64,000 bases of DNA from Chromobacterium phragmitis (GTDB lineage: Bacteria; Pseudomonadota; Gammaproteobacteria; Burkholderiales; Chromobacteriaceae), in assembly GCF_003325475.1 (NCBI RefSeq), contig NZ_CP029495.1, positions 1,984,001-2,048,000 of the forward strand, read 5' to 3'. A model generated the notes under the pieces. The model was given only the letters and a program-made list of their open reading frames with translations, searched no databases and was not told the DNA's origin. A program made the translations under genes and the position numbers. Shown in pieces: positions 43,981 to 54,339 of the stretch (position 1 is its first letter; each line of letters starts with the position of its first letter).

Positions 43981-45066
43981 GTGCTGCTCTGGCTAGCTGA
44001 CCTGTTGGGCTCGCATATCCGGGCCTTCAATGTTTTCAACTACACCACGCTGCGCGCGGTGATGGCGGCGCTGACCGCGCTGGCCATCTCGTTGTTGATG
44101 GGGCCTTGGGTGATCCGCAAACTGACCGAGTTGAAGGTGGGCCAGGCGGTGCGCAACGATGGTCCGCAGACCCACCTGGTCAAGGCCGGCACGCCGACCA
44201 TGGGCGGTTCGCTGATCCTGCTGGCGATCACCCTGACCACGCTGTTGTGGGCTGACCTGTCCAACAAATACGTGTGGCTGCTGCTGGCGGTGATGCTGGG
44301 CACCGGCGCGCTGGGCTTCTACGACGACTGGCGCAAGGTGGTGTACAAGGACCCCAAAGGCGTGTCCGCCAAGTTCAAGATGGCGTGGCAGTCGGCCATC
44401 GCCATCGGCGCCGGCGTGTTCCTGATCGCCACCGCCAAGCTCCCGGCGTCCACCGAGCTGATCGTGCCCTTCTTCAAGACCGTCGCGTATCCGCTGGGCG
44501 CGGTGGGTTTTTGCGTGCTGACCTATTTCGTCATCGTCGGCACCTCCAACGCCGTCAATCTGACCGATGGACTGGATGGCCTGGCGGCGCTGCCGACGGT
44601 GCTGGTGGCGGCCGGCTTGGCGGTTTTCGCTTATGTCGCCGGCCATGCGGTGTTCTCCAAATACCTGGGCTTGCCCTTCATTCCCGGCGCGCACGAGGTG
44701 GTGGTGTTCTGCGCGGCGATGTGCGGCGCTTGTCTCGGCTTCCTGTGGTTCAACGCCTATCCGGCCCAGGTATTCATGGGCGACGTCGGCGCGCTGGCGC
44801 TGGGCGCCGCGCTCGGCGCAGTGGCCGTGATCGTGCGCCAGGAGATCGTGCTGTTCTTCATGGGCGGTCTGTTCGTGATGGAAGCGTTGTCGGTGATGAT
44901 ACAGGTGACCTCGTTCAAGCTGACCGGCAAGCGCGTGTTCCGCATGGCGCCGCTGCATCACCACTATGAGCTGAAGGGCTGGAAGGAAACCCAGGTGGTG
45001 GTGCGCTTCTGGATCATCACCATGATGCTGGTGCTGGTCGGCCTGTCGACGCTGAAGCTGCGCTGA
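43981..45066 (+). CDS. mraY: Phospho-MurNAc-pentapeptide transferase MraY
   Basis: 361 residues and ten membrane segments. It has GTPTMGGSLIL, GFYDDWRKV, NLTDGLDGLA (catalytic aspartates) and RMAPLHHHYELKGW. It makes lipid I at the inner membrane. The start is GTG with a GAAGGAG site overlapping the murF stop region. Confidence 0.97.
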   Translation: MLLWLADLLGSHIRAFNVFNYTTLRAVMAALTALAISLLMGPWVIRKLTELKVGQAVRNDGPQTHLVKAGTPTMGGSLILLAITLTTLLWADLSNKYVWLLLAVMLGTGALGFYDDWRKVVYKDPKGVSAKFKMAWQSAIAIGAGVFLIATAKLPASTELIVPFFKTVAYPLGAVGFCVLTYFVIVGTSNAVNLTDGLDGLAALPTVLVAAGLAVFAYVAGHAVFSKYLGLPFIPGAHEVVVFCAAMCGACLGFLWFNAYPAQVFMGDVGALALGAALGAVAVIVRQEIVLFFMGGLFVMEALSVMIQVTSFKLTGKRVFRMAPLHHHYELKGWKETQVVVRFWIITMMLVLVGLSTLKLR

Positions 45067-45077
45067 GGACGGATGAG

Positions 45078-46442
45078 ATGGATTACGCCAATCGACATGT
45101 GACGGTGGTGGGGCTGGGGGGCTCGGGCCTCGCGGCCGCGCGCTACCTGGCCGCCCACGGCGCGAGCGTGCGCGTGGCCGACGCCAAACCGTCCGCCGAG
45201 CGGCTGGCCGAGCTGGAGCGCCATCTGCCGGGCGTAGAGGTGATTGTCGGCGCGTTCGACGACGCCACCTTCGCCGGCGCCGACCTGCTGGTGGTCAGCC
45301 CCGGCGTGCCGTTGGCCAATCCGGCCATCGCGGACTTCCGCCGCGCCGGCGGCGAAGTGGTCGGCGATATCGAAATCCTGGCGCGGGCGATCCGGGGCGA
45401 CGGCAGCAAGGTGATCGCCATCACCGGCTCCAACGGTAAGAGCACGGTCACCAGCCTGGTGGGCCATTTGTGCGAGGCCGCCGGACTGGACACCGTCGTC
45501 GCCGGCAACATCGGCCTGGCGGTGCTGGAAGCGCAGCTGGAACGCGAGCAGAGCGGCAAGCGCCCCGATGTGTGGGTGCTGGAGCTGTCCAGTTTCCAGC
45601 TGGAGTCGACATTCACGCTGCAGGCCGACGCCGCCACGGTGCTGAATATTTCCGAGGACCACCTCGACCGTTACGCAGATTTGCTGGACTACGCGCACGC
45701 CAAGACCCGGGTATTCAACGGCACGGGCGCGCAGATATTGAACAAGGACGATGCGCTGGTGCGCGCCATGGTCCGCCCCGGCCATGCGCTGAAGTGGTTC
45801 TCGCTGCAAGGCGAGGCCGATTACGCGCTGGCCGTGGAAGAGGGCCGCTATTGGCTTAGCGTGCAGGGCGAGAAAGTGTTCGACTGCGCCGAGATGCAGC
45901 TGCAAGGCCTGCACAACGCCGCCAATGCGATGGCCGGGCTGGGCCTGTGCCAAGCGATAGGCCTGTCGCTGGACACGCTGCTGCAGGGATTGAAAACCTT
46001 CCGCGGACTCGAGCATCGCGTCGAGCTGGTAGACGAATTCGGCGGTGTCGCGTTTATCGATGATTCCAAGGGCACCAATGTCGGCGCCACTGAGGCGGCG
46101 CTGAATGGCATGACCCGCCCCGTGGTGCTGATCGCCGGCGGCGACGGCAAGGGCCAGGATTTCGCGCCCTTGAGGCCGGCGTGCCAGCGCATCGCGCGCG
46201 CGGCGCTGCTGATCGGCCGCGACGCGGACAAGATTGAGCAGGCGCTGGGGGGAAGCGGGCTCACGCTGGAGCGCTGCGGCACGCTGGAGGAGGCAACCCG
46301 CCGCGCGGCGGCGATGGCCCAGCCGGGCGACGTGGTGCTGCTGTCGCCTGCTTGCGCCAGCCTGGACATGTTCCGGAATTATGCGCATCGGGCGCAGGTG
46401 TTCATCGATACCGTCGCCGCGGTGAAGGCGGAGCGGGCATGA
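45078..46442 (+). CDS. murD: UDP-MurNAc-L-alanine:D-glutamate ligase MurD
   Basis: 454 residues. GLGGSGLAAARYLAAHGA is the N-terminal uridine-binding fold, AITGSNGKSTVTSL the ATP loop, ELSSFQLE and FIDDSKGTNVGATEAAL the ligase signatures. Its stop overlaps the ftsW start. Confidence 0.97.
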   Translation: MDYANRHVTVVGLGGSGLAAARYLAAHGASVRVADAKPSAERLAELERHLPGVEVIVGAFDDATFAGADLLVVSPGVPLANPAIADFRRAGGEVVGDIEILARAIRGDGSKVIAITGSNGKSTVTSLVGHLCEAAGLDTVVAGNIGLAVLEAQLEREQSGKRPDVWVLELSSFQLESTFTLQADAATVLNISEDHLDRYADLLDYAHAKTRVFNGTGAQILNKDDALVRAMVRPGHALKWFSLQGEADYALAVEEGRYWLSVQGEKVFDCAEMQLQGLHNAANAMAGLGLCQAIGLSLDTLLQGLKTFRGLEHRVELVDEFGGVAFIDDSKGTNVGATEAALNGMTRPVVLIAGGDGKGQDFAPLRPACQRIARAALLIGRDADKIEQALGGSGLTLERCGTLEEATRRAAAMAQPGDVVLLSPACASLDMFRNYAHRAQVFIDTVAAVKAERA

Positions 46443-47596
46443 TCCGCAATCCGGCCAGCCGCTATACGGCGATCACTCCCTTGGACGAGGCCTTGGCCTG
46501 GGCGCTGGCGTTATTGCTGTCCATCAGCCTGGTGATGGTGTATTCGGCGTCCATCGCCTATGCGGAAGCCGACGCGGCGACGCAGAACCGTTACTTCTAC
46601 CTGATCCGCCACGTGGTGTTCATGGTGATCGGATTGTCGGCGGCGTTCGCGGCGTTCCAGATACCGACGTCTTTCTGGCAAAAGTACTCGGGAAAGATTT
46701 TCCTGATCGGGCTGGTGATGCTGGTGCTGGTGCTGATTCCCGGCATCGGCAAGGTAGTGAACGGCTCGCGGCGCTGGATCAACCTGTTTGTGCTGAACCT
46801 GCAGCCGTCCGAGGTGATGAAGCTGGCCACAGTGCTGTACGCGGCGGATTACACGGTGCGCAAGAGCCACTTGTTGCACAGCATCAAGGAAGGCTTCGCG
46901 CCGATGTTCGCGGCGATGGTGGTGGTGGCTTTCCTGCTGCTGCGCGAGCCGGACTTCGGCGCGCTGATGGTGGTGATGAGCATCGCGATGGGCGTGCTGT
47001 TCCTTGGCGGCATCAATATGCGCATCTTCTCCGGACTGGCGGCGATGGCGGTGGTGGCCATCGTGCTGTTGATCATCTCCTCGCCGTACCGGCTGAAGCG
47101 GGTGCTGGGCTTCATGGACCCGTGGGACGATCCCTACGGCAAGGGCTACCAGCTGTCCCACTCGCTGATCGCCATCGGCCGCGGCGAGTGGTTCGGCGTG
47201 GGGCTGGGCGGCAGCATAGAGAAATTGTTTTACCTGCCGGAAGCGCACACCGACTTCATCATGGCGGTGATCGCCGAAGAGTTCGGCTTCGCCGGCATCT
47301 GCGTGGTGGTGGGGCTGTACGCCTGGATCGTGCGTCGCGCCTTCCACATCGGCGTGGAGTCGAAAAAGCTGGAGCGCTACTACCAGGCGCTGGTGGCGCA
47401 GGGCATCGGCATTTGGCTGGGCATCCAGGTGTTTTTCAACATCGGGGTGAACATGGGCCTGCTGCCGACCAAGGGTTTGACGCTGCCGCTGATGTCGTTC
47501 GGCGGCTCGGCGATGCTGATGAATTTGATCGCGGTGGCGGTGCTGCTGCGGGTTGACTATGAGAATCGGCGCATCATGCGCGGTTACAAGGTTTGA
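46439..47596 (+). CDS. ftsW: Septal SEDS peptidoglycan polymerase FtsW
   Basis: 385 residues from the ATG at 46439 and about ten membrane segments. It has LVMVYSASIAYAE at the start, NLQPSEVMKLATVLY, REPDFGALMVV and LPTKGLTLPLMSFGGSAMLM. It works with FtsI at the septum. It overlaps murD by 4 bp. Confidence 0.96.
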   Translation: MIRNPASRYTAITPLDEALAWALALLLSISLVMVYSASIAYAEADAATQNRYFYLIRHVVFMVIGLSAAFAAFQIPTSFWQKYSGKIFLIGLVMLVLVLIPGIGKVVNGSRRWINLFVLNLQPSEVMKLATVLYAADYTVRKSHLLHSIKEGFAPMFAAMVVVAFLLLREPDFGALMVVMSIAMGVLFLGGINMRIFSGLAAMAVVAIVLLIISSPYRLKRVLGFMDPWDDPYGKGYQLSHSLIAIGRGEWFGVGLGGSIEKLFYLPEAHTDFIMAVIAEEFGFAGICVVVGLYAWIVRRAFHIGVESKKLERYYQALVAQGIGIWLGIQVFFNIGVNMGLLPTKGLTLPLMSFGGSAMLMNLIAVAVLLRVDYENRRIMRGYKV

Positions 47597-48711
47597 TGAA
47601 GATGGCGAATCGCACGGTCATGGTGATGGCGGCTGGCACGGGTGGACACATCGTCCCCGGCCTCGCCGTGGCCAAGGAATTGCAGCAGCGCGGCTGGCAG
47701 GTGGTGTGGCTGGGCACCCGCCGCGGGATGGAGAACAAGCTGGTGCCGCCGTCCGGCATTCCGCTGGAGCGGCTGAATTTCCACGGCGTGCGCGGCAAGG
47801 GCCTGCTGGGCTCGGTCAAGGGCGCGCTGCAACTGGCCGGCGCGTTCTTCAGCAGCGCGGCGCAGATTTTCCGCCATCGCCCGGACGTGGTGCTGGGCAT
47901 GGGCGGCTATGTCTGCCTGCCTGGCGGCGTGATGGCCGGCCTGCTGTGGAGGCCGCTGGTGCTGGTCAACGCCGATGCCAGCCTGCTGCTCAGCAACAAG
48001 GCGTTGCTGCCGTTCGCCAAGAAGCTGGCCTGCGGCTTTGACGGCAGCGCGGCGACAGCGCCCAAGGCGCTGGTCACCGGCAACCCGGTGCGGCGCGAGA
48101 TCGAGTCCATCGCCGCGCCGGCCGAGCGTTTCGCCGGCCGCAGCGGTCCGCTGAAGGTGCTGGTGGTGGGCGGCAGCCTGGGCGCCAAGGTCTTGAATGA
48201 GGCGTTGCCGCAGGCGATGGCCAAGCTGCCGGCCGACAAGCGGCCGCAGTTGACGCACCAGACCGGCGAGGCCAACTTCGCCGCGGTGGAGGCGGCCTAC
48301 CAGGCAGCCGGCCTGTCCGGCGCAGTGGAGCTGCTGCCCTTCGTCGACGACATGCCTAAGCGCCTGGCCGAGTGCGATCTGGTGATCTGCCGCGCAGGCG
48401 CGATCACGGTGAGCGAGCTGTGCGCGGCCGGCGTGCCCAGCATGCTGGTGCCGCTGGTGGTGTCCACCACCAGCCATCAGCGCGACAACGCGGAATGGAT
48501 GGCCGGCGCAGGCGCCGCCTGGCATCTGCCGCAAAAGGAATTGAACGCCGACGGGCTGGCAGGCCTGTTGGCGACGCTGGACAGAGACCAACTGCTGGAA
48601 AAAGCCGAGCGCGCGCGCGCGCTGGCCCGTTCCGGCGCGGCCGGCCGGGTGGCCGACTTGTGCCAGCAGCTGGCCGGGGATAGAACGGACGCCGACAGAG
48701 CGTCCCAGTAG
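47596..48711 (+). CDS. murG: N-acetylglucosaminyltransferase MurG
   Basis: 371 residues from the ATG at 47596, sharing one base with the ftsW stop. It has AAGTGGHIVPGLAVA (donor loop), GMGGYVCLPGGVMA, GGSLGAKVLNEALP and CRAGAITVSEL. It converts lipid I to lipid II on the inner membrane face. Confidence 0.96.
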   Translation: MKMANRTVMVMAAGTGGHIVPGLAVAKELQQRGWQVVWLGTRRGMENKLVPPSGIPLERLNFHGVRGKGLLGSVKGALQLAGAFFSSAAQIFRHRPDVVLGMGGYVCLPGGVMAGLLWRPLVLVNADASLLLSNKALLPFAKKLACGFDGSAATAPKALVTGNPVRREIESIAAPAERFAGRSGPLKVLVVGGSLGAKVLNEALPQAMAKLPADKRPQLTHQTGEANFAAVEAAYQAAGLSGAVELLPFVDDMPKRLAECDLVICRAGAITVSELCAAGVPSMLVPLVVSTTSHQRDNAEWMAGAGAAWHLPQKELNADGLAGLLATLDRDQLLEKAERARALARSGAAGRVADLCQQLAGDRTDADRASQ

Positions 48712-48721
48712 AGACACAGAC

Positions 48722-50116
48722 ATGAAACACAGGGTCAAACACATACATTTCGTCGGCATCGGCGGTGTAGGCATGTGCGGCATCGCCGAGGTGCTGCACG
48801 GTCTGGGCTACACCGTGTCCGGTTCCGACATGGCCGACGGCGCCACCACCAAGCGGCTGGCGGCGGAGGGCGTTCGCGTGTTCTTCGGCCACGACGCCAC
48901 CTATATGGAAGGCGCCGACGTGGTGGTGACTTCCACCGCGGTGAAGGCTGACAACCCGGAAGTGCTGGCGGCGCGCGACAAGCGCATCCCGGTGATTCCG
49001 CGGGCGATGATGCTGGCCGAGCTGATGCGCTTCAAGCAGGGCATCGCCATCGCCGGCACCCACGGCAAGACCACCACCACCAGCCTGACCGCGTCGGTGC
49101 TGGGCGCGGCCGGTCTGGACCCGACCTTCGTCATCGGCGGCAAGCTGACCGCGGCCGGGACCAACGCCAAGCTGGGCCTGGGCGAATTCCTGGTGGCCGA
49201 GGCCGACGAGTCGGACGCGTCCTTCCTGCATCTGACCCCGGTGATGGCGGTGGTGACCAATATCGACGCCGACCACATGGACACCTACGATCACAGCTTC
49301 GACAAGCTGAAGCAGGCTTTCGTCGATTTTCTGCAGCGGATGCCGTTCTACGGCCGCGCGGTGCTGTGCGTCGACGACCCCAATGTCCGCGAGATCCGCG
49401 AGCGGGTGACCAAGCCGGTCACCACCTACGGTCTGGACGATTCGGCCGACATCTACGCCGAGAACGTGCGCGCCGCAGCCGGCCAGATGCATTTCGACGT
49501 GGTGGTGAAGAACGGCGCGATCACCCGTTTCCCGGTGGTGCTGAACTTCCCGGGCCGCCACAACGTGCTCAACGCCTTGTCCGCGATCGCCATCGGTCTG
49601 GAGTGCGGCGCCAGCATCGAAGCCATCCAGCAGGGCTTGTCCGAGTTCGCCGGCGTCGGCCGCCGCTTCCAGCGTTACGGCGAGGTGAAAGCCAAGGACG
49701 GCGGCAGCTTTACCCTGATCGACGACTATGGCCACCATCCAGTGGAAATGGCCGCAACGCTGGCAGCGGTGCGCGGCGCCTTCCCGGGCCGCCGGCTGTT
49801 GTTGGCTTTCCAGCCGCATCGCTATACCCGCACCCGCGATTTGTTCGAAGACTTCGTCAAGGTGCTGTCCGGCGTCGACGCATTGCTGCTGGGCGAAGTG
49901 TACGCCGCCGGCGAAGCGCCGATCGTGGCGGCAGACGGCCGGGCGCTGGCGCGCGCGGTGCGCGTGGGCGGCAAGGTAGAGCCGCTGTTCGTCGAGGCCA
50001 TCGCCGACCTGCCGCAGGCCATTCTGGACGCGGCGCAGGACGGCGACGTGGTGGTGACCATGGGCGCGGGCTCGGTCGGCGCGGTGCCGGCCAAGGTCGT
50101 GGCGCAGGCGGTTTGA
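48722..50116 (+). CDS. murC: UDP-N-acetylmuramate:L-alanine ligase MurC
   Basis: 464 residues. HFVGIGGVGMCGIAEVL, GTHGKTTTTSL (ATP loop), EADESDASFL and LIDDYGHHPVEMAATL are diagnostic. It adds the first amino acid of the stem peptide. It lies 10 bp after murG. Confidence 0.97.
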   Translation: MKHRVKHIHFVGIGGVGMCGIAEVLHGLGYTVSGSDMADGATTKRLAAEGVRVFFGHDATYMEGADVVVTSTAVKADNPEVLAARDKRIPVIPRAMMLAELMRFKQGIAIAGTHGKTTTTSLTASVLGAAGLDPTFVIGGKLTAAGTNAKLGLGEFLVAEADESDASFLHLTPVMAVVTNIDADHMDTYDHSFDKLKQAFVDFLQRMPFYGRAVLCVDDPNVREIRERVTKPVTTYGLDDSADIYAENVRAAAGQMHFDVVVKNGAITRFPVVLNFPGRHNVLNALSAIAIGLECGASIEAIQQGLSEFAGVGRRFQRYGEVKAKDGGSFTLIDDYGHHPVEMAATLAAVRGAFPGRRLLLAFQPHRYTRTRDLFEDFVKVLSGVDALLLGEVYAAGEAPIVAADGRALARAVRVGGKVEPLFVEAIADLPQAILDAAQDGDVVVTMGAGSVGAVPAKVVAQAV

Positions 50117-50164
50117 CAGAATTTCCGCCCGCGCCGCCGGCGCGGGCTTGTTGAGGACAGATAG

Positions 50165-51076
50165 ATGAAGCAGTACGGCAAAGTGGCGGTGTTGATGGGC
50201 GGGAGCTCGTCCGAGCGCGAAGTGTCGCTGATGAGCGGCGCCGGAGTGCTGGCGGCGCTGCAGTCCAAGGGCGTGGACGCCCATCGGTTCGATCCGTCGG
50301 AAAAGCCGTTGTCGGCGTTGAAGGAAGAAGGTTTCGACTGCGTGTTCAACATCCTGCACGGCCCCTTCGGCGAGGATGGCACCGTGCAGGGCGCGCTGGA
50401 AGCGCTGGCCGTGCCGTACACCGGCTGCGGCGTGATGGCCTCGGCCATCGCCATGGACAAGTGGCGCACCAAGCTGTTGTGGAAGGGCGCGGGCTTGCCG
50501 ATCCCGGCTTTCGAACTGCTGGACGAGAGCAGCGATTTCGATGCGATCGAAAAGGCGCTGGGCCTGCCCATCTTCGTCAAGCCGTCGACCGAAGGCTCGA
50601 GCATCGGCGTGACCAAGGTGAAGCGGCCGGGCGAGTTGCGCGCGGCGTTTGAAGAGGCGCGCAAGTACGACGACGTGGTGATCGCCGAGCAGTTCATCGG
50701 CGGCGGCGAATACACCTGCGCGGTGATCGGCGAGACGGCCTACCCGACGATCAAGATCGAGCCGGCCACCGAATATTACGACTACCAGGCCAAGTATTTC
50801 CGCGACGACACGGTCTACCGTTGCCCGTCCGGCCTCGCGCCGGAAGTGGAGGCCCGGGCGCGCGAGCTGGCTTTGAAGGCGTTCAAGGTATTGGGTTGCC
50901 GCGGCTGGAGCCGGGTGGACTTCCTGATGGACGACGCGGGCGAGATTTATCTGCTGGAAGCGAATACCAGCCCAGGCATGACCAGCCATAGCCTGGTGCC
51001 GATGGCGGCGCGGGCGGAAGGCATCGCTTACGAAGACCTGTGTCTGAAGGTATTGGATACGGTGCATGTGGGATAA
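50165..51076 (+). CDS. ddl: D-alanine:D-alanine ligase
   Basis: 303 residues, ATP-grasp. It has VLMGGSSSEREVSLMSG, FNILHGPFGEDGTVQG, KPSTEGSSIGVTKV and LLEANTSPGMTSHSLVP. Family length for DdlB. It supplies the dipeptide used by MurF. It overlaps ftsQ by 11 bp. Confidence 0.97.
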   Translation: MKQYGKVAVLMGGSSSEREVSLMSGAGVLAALQSKGVDAHRFDPSEKPLSALKEEGFDCVFNILHGPFGEDGTVQGALEALAVPYTGCGVMASAIAMDKWRTKLLWKGAGLPIPAFELLDESSDFDAIEKALGLPIFVKPSTEGSSIGVTKVKRPGELRAAFEEARKYDDVVIAEQFIGGGEYTCAVIGETAYPTIKIEPATEYYDYQAKYFRDDTVYRCPSGLAPEVEARARELALKAFKVLGCRGWSRVDFLMDDAGEIYLLEANTSPGMTSHSLVPMAARAEGIAYEDLCLKVLDTVHVG

Positions 51077-51791
51077 CCATCAGCTGCTCAGGGGCCTGGC
51101 CAATCTGATGCTGGGCGCCGCGGCGCTGATGCTGCTGTACGCGGGGGGATTCTGGCTGACGCACGCGCCAGTGTTCCCGGTGAAGAAGATACGGATACAG
51201 GGCGACATGAACCGGGTGACGGCCGAACAGCTGAAATTCATCGCGGAGCACGAACTGTCCGGCACCTTCTTCACGCTGGATATCGACAAGACGCGAGCCG
51301 CCTTCGGCAAGTTGCCGTGGGTGCGCGATGCGCAGGTGAGACGGCGCTGGCCGGACGCGCTGGATATCACCGTGGAGGAGCATGCGGCGCTGGCGCGCTG
51401 GGGTGAGAACGGCTTGGTCAATACCCGCGGCGAGCGTTTCGACGCCGCCACCGACGCCAAGCTGCCGGTGTTTTATGGTCCGGCCGGAGCGGAGAAGGAC
51501 ATGACGGCGATGCTGACGCAAATGCGCCAGGCGCTGCAGCCGTCTGGCCTGGCGCCGCGCGAGCTGTGGCTGTCGTCGCGGCGGGCGTGGAAAGTGGTGC
51601 TGGACAACCAGTTGCAGTTGGAGCTGGGACGTAATGACGCGGTGGCGAGGGCGGAGCGCTTCGCCACCTACTGGAAGAGCGAGTTGGCGCGGTTGCCGTA
51701 TCACATCGAATACGTCGACCTGCGCTACCCGAACGGATTCGCCGTGCGGATGCCCGATTACAAGGCGCCGCCGGCCAAGGGAAACAAGTAA
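51066..51791 (+). CDS. ftsQ: Cell division protein FtsQ
   Basis: 241 residues, single-pass membrane protein. The anchor is at about 9-29, then a POTRA domain (FPVKKIRIQGDMNRVTAEQL) and an FtsQ beta domain ending GFAVRMPDYKAPP. It recruits FtsL/FtsB. The ATG lies inside the end of ddl. Confidence 0.95.
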   Translation: MWDNHQLLRGLANLMLGAAALMLLYAGGFWLTHAPVFPVKKIRIQGDMNRVTAEQLKFIAEHELSGTFFTLDIDKTRAAFGKLPWVRDAQVRRRWPDALDITVEEHAALARWGENGLVNTRGERFDAATDAKLPVFYGPAGAEKDMTAMLTQMRQALQPSGLAPRELWLSSRRAWKVVLDNQLQLELGRNDAVARAERFATYWKSELARLPYHIEYVDLRYPNGFAVRMPDYKAPPAKGNK

Positions 51792-51810
51792 TTAGGCGTT
51801 GGAGCGACAG

Positions 51811-53052
51811 GTGAGCAAACCCAAGGAAAGCAAGAACATGCTGGTCGGCCTGGACATCGGCACCTCCAAGATCGTGGCGATCGTGGCCGAGGTGCTGGAA
51901 GACGGCCAGCTCAATATCGTCGGCATGGGCCACACCCCGTCGCGCGGCCTGAAGCGCGGCATGGTGGTCAATATCGAATCCACCGTGCAGGCGATCCAGC
52001 GCGCGCTGGAAGAGGCCGAGCTGATGGCCGACTGCAAGATTCACGAAGTGTTTGTCGGCATCGCCGGCAGCCACATCAAGAGCGTGAACTCGCATGGCAT
52101 GGTGGCGATCAAGGACCGTGAAGTCACCAAGATGGACATCGATCGCGTGATCGAGACCGCGCGCGCGGTGACCATCCCGCCGGATCACCAGGTGCTGCAC
52201 ATCCTGACCCAGGAATACAGCATCGACGGCCAGGAAGGCGTGCGCGAGCCCTTGGGCATGAGCGGCGTGAGGCTGGAAGCCAAGGTGCACATCGTCACCG
52301 GCGCGGTGTCTGCCGCCCAGAACGTGACCAAGTGCGTGCGCCGCTGCGGCCTGGAGGTGTCCGACCTGGTGCTGCAGCCGATGGCGTCGGCCATCGCCGT
52401 GCTGTCCGAGGACGAAAAAGACCTGGGCGTGTGCCTGATCGACATCGGCGGCGGCACCACCGACATCGCCGTCTACGTGGGCGGCGCCATCCGCCACACC
52501 GCGGTGATCCCGATCGCCGGCGACCAGATCACCAACGACATCGCCATGGCGCTGCGCACCCCGACCAAGGAGGCCGAGGACATCAAGATCCAGCACGGCG
52601 TGGCGCTGGTGGGCATGGCCGACCCGGCGCAGATGATAGAAGTGCCGGGCGTCGGCGAGCGCGGTCCGCGCCAGATGTCGCGCGCCACGCTGGCCGAAGT
52701 GGTCGAGCCGCGCGTTGAAGAATTGTTCCAGCTGGTGCAGCAGGAGCTGCGCCGCAGCGGCTTCGAGGAAATGTTGTCGTCGGGCATGGTGCTGACCGGC
52801 GGCGCCAGCCTGATGCCGGGCATGGTGGAGTTGGCCGAAGAGGTGTTCCATCTGCCGGTGCGCGTCGGCGTGCCCAAGTACGTCGGCGGCCTGGCGGAAG
52901 TGGTGAAGACGCCGCGCTTCTCCACCGGCGTGGGTCTGCTGTTGTATGGCAAGGATCAGATTCAGGGCTATGCCGGCCCGGTGAAGTCGGAATCGGCTGG
53001 CGTGGGCCAGATGTTCTCGCGCATGAAGGCGTGGTTCGGCAGCAATTTCTAA
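51811..53052 (+). CDS. ftsA: Cell division protein FtsA
   Basis: 413 residues from the GTG at 51811, with a GGAG site 6 nt before it; a TTG four codons earlier is the alternative. Actin fold with NMLVGLDIGTSKIVAIVAEV, CLIDIGGGTTDIAVY and VLTGGASLMPGM. The C-terminus RMKAWFGSNF is the amphipathic membrane-targeting helix. It tethers FtsZ to the membrane. Confidence 0.97.
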   Translation: MSKPKESKNMLVGLDIGTSKIVAIVAEVLEDGQLNIVGMGHTPSRGLKRGMVVNIESTVQAIQRALEEAELMADCKIHEVFVGIAGSHIKSVNSHGMVAIKDREVTKMDIDRVIETARAVTIPPDHQVLHILTQEYSIDGQEGVREPLGMSGVRLEAKVHIVTGAVSAAQNVTKCVRRCGLEVSDLVLQPMASAIAVLSEDEKDLGVCLIDIGGGTTDIAVYVGGAIRHTAVIPIAGDQITNDIAMALRTPTKEAEDIKIQHGVALVGMADPAQMIEVPGVGERGPRQMSRATLAEVVEPRVEELFQLVQQELRRSGFEEMLSSGMVLTGGASLMPGMVELAEEVFHLPVRVGVPKYVGGLAEVVKTPRFSTGVGLLLYGKDQIQGYAGPVKSESAGVGQMFSRMKAWFGSNF

Positions 53053-53151
53053 GCATTGAGGGCGGCTGGCCTTGGGCCGGTTGCGATTCGACCAGGTAGT
53101 TCGGGCGCAGTGAAGAAGCAGTGGATTGGCTCATCATTTGAGGAGAGGAAA

Positions 53152-54339
53152 ATGAGCGGAATGGTATTCGAAGTGATGCAGGAAACGGCCAACTCGGCCG
53201 TCATCAAGGTGATCGGCGTGGGCGGCGGCGGCTGCAACGCCATCGACAACATGATCACCGGCAACGTGCACGGCGTGGAGTTCATCTGCGCCAACACCGA
53301 CGCCCAGTCGCTGCAGCGCAATAGCGCGCCGCAGAAACTGCAGCTGGGCACCAACCTGACGCGCGGCTTGGGCGCCGGCGCCAATCCGGAAGTGGGCCGC
53401 AGCGCGGCGCTGGAAGATCGCGAACGCATCGCGGAAATCCTGCGCGGCGCCAATATGGTGTTCGTCACCGCCGGCATGGGCGGCGGTACGGGTACAGGGG
53501 CTGCGCCCGTTGTGGCCGAAGTGGCCAAGGAAATGGGCATTCTGACCGTAGGCGTGGTCACCCGTCCTTTCGAACACGAAGGCAAGCGCATGAAAGTGGC
53601 GCAGAACGGCATTGAGGATCTGAAGAAGCATGTCGATTCGCTGATCGTCATCCCCAACGAAAAGCTGATGGAAGTGCTGGGCGAGGACGTGACCATGCGC
53701 GAAGCCTTCCGCGCCGCCGACGACGTGCTGAAGGGCGCCGTGGCCGGCATCGCCGAGGTGATCACCTGCCCCGGCCTGATCAACGTCGACTTCGCCGACG
53801 TGCGCACCGTGATGGGCGAGATGGGCCTGGCGATGATGGGCTCCGCCTACGCTTCCGGCATCGACCGCGCCCGCGTGGCCGCGGAACAGGCCGTGGCCAG
53901 CCCGCTGCTGGACAACATCACGCTGGAAGGCGCGCGCGGCGTGCTGGTGAACATTTCCACCGCCCCGGGCTGCCTGAAAATGAGCGAGTACCGCGAGATC
54001 ATGGGCATTATCCGCCAGTACGCGGACGAGGATGCGCAGATCAAGTTCGGCACCGCCGAAGTGGAAGACATGCCGGAAGACACCATCCGGGTGACCTTGA
54101 TCGCCACCGGCCTGGGCCAGAAAAAGGCGGCGCGCCACGAGGATCGACCGGAATACATCAAGATCGTCAAAACCGGCACCGACGACCGCGCGGTGGACGT
54201 GATGAACTACGAGGACCTGGACGCGCCGGCCATCATGCGCACCGGACGCCGCCGCGCCAACCCGTCGCTGGACTTTTCCAATCCGGAAGTCAGCGAGAGC
54301 TACGACATCCCGGCCTTCCTGCGCAAGCAGGCGGACTGA
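53152..54339 (+). CDS. ftsZ: Cell division protein FtsZ
   Basis: 395 residues from the ATG at 53152, which has an AGGAGAGG ribosome site. Tubulin fold with the GTP loop GMGGGTGTGAAPV, followed by the T7 loop NVDFADVRTVM. The linker is short, and the C-terminal peptide YDIPAFLRKQAD binds FtsA. It lies 99 bp after ftsA, so a separate promoter within that gap is possible. Confidence 0.98.
   Translation: MSGMVFEVMQETANSAVIKVIGVGGGGCNAIDNMITGNVHGVEFICANTDAQSLQRNSAPQKLQLGTNLTRGLGAGANPEVGRSAALEDRERIAEILRGANMVFVTAGMGGGTGTGAAPVVAEVAKEMGILTVGVVTRPFEHEGKRMKVAQNGIEDLKKHVDSLIVIPNEKLMEVLGEDVTMREAFRAADDVLKGAVAGIAEVITCPGLINVDFADVRTVMGEMGLAMMGSAYASGIDRARVAAEQAVASPLLDNITLEGARGVLVNISTAPGCLKMSEYREIMGIIRQYADEDAQIKFGTAEVEDMPEDTIRVTLIATGLGQKKAARHEDRPEYIKIVKTGTDDRAVDVMNYEDLDAPAIMRTGRRRANPSLDFSNPEVSESYDIPAFLRKQAD

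Noticed and set aside
48404..51067. An 887-codon minus-strand open frame across murG, murC and ddl
   Set aside because: It spans three well-defined genes on the other strand and has a low-complexity composition with no recognisable domain.
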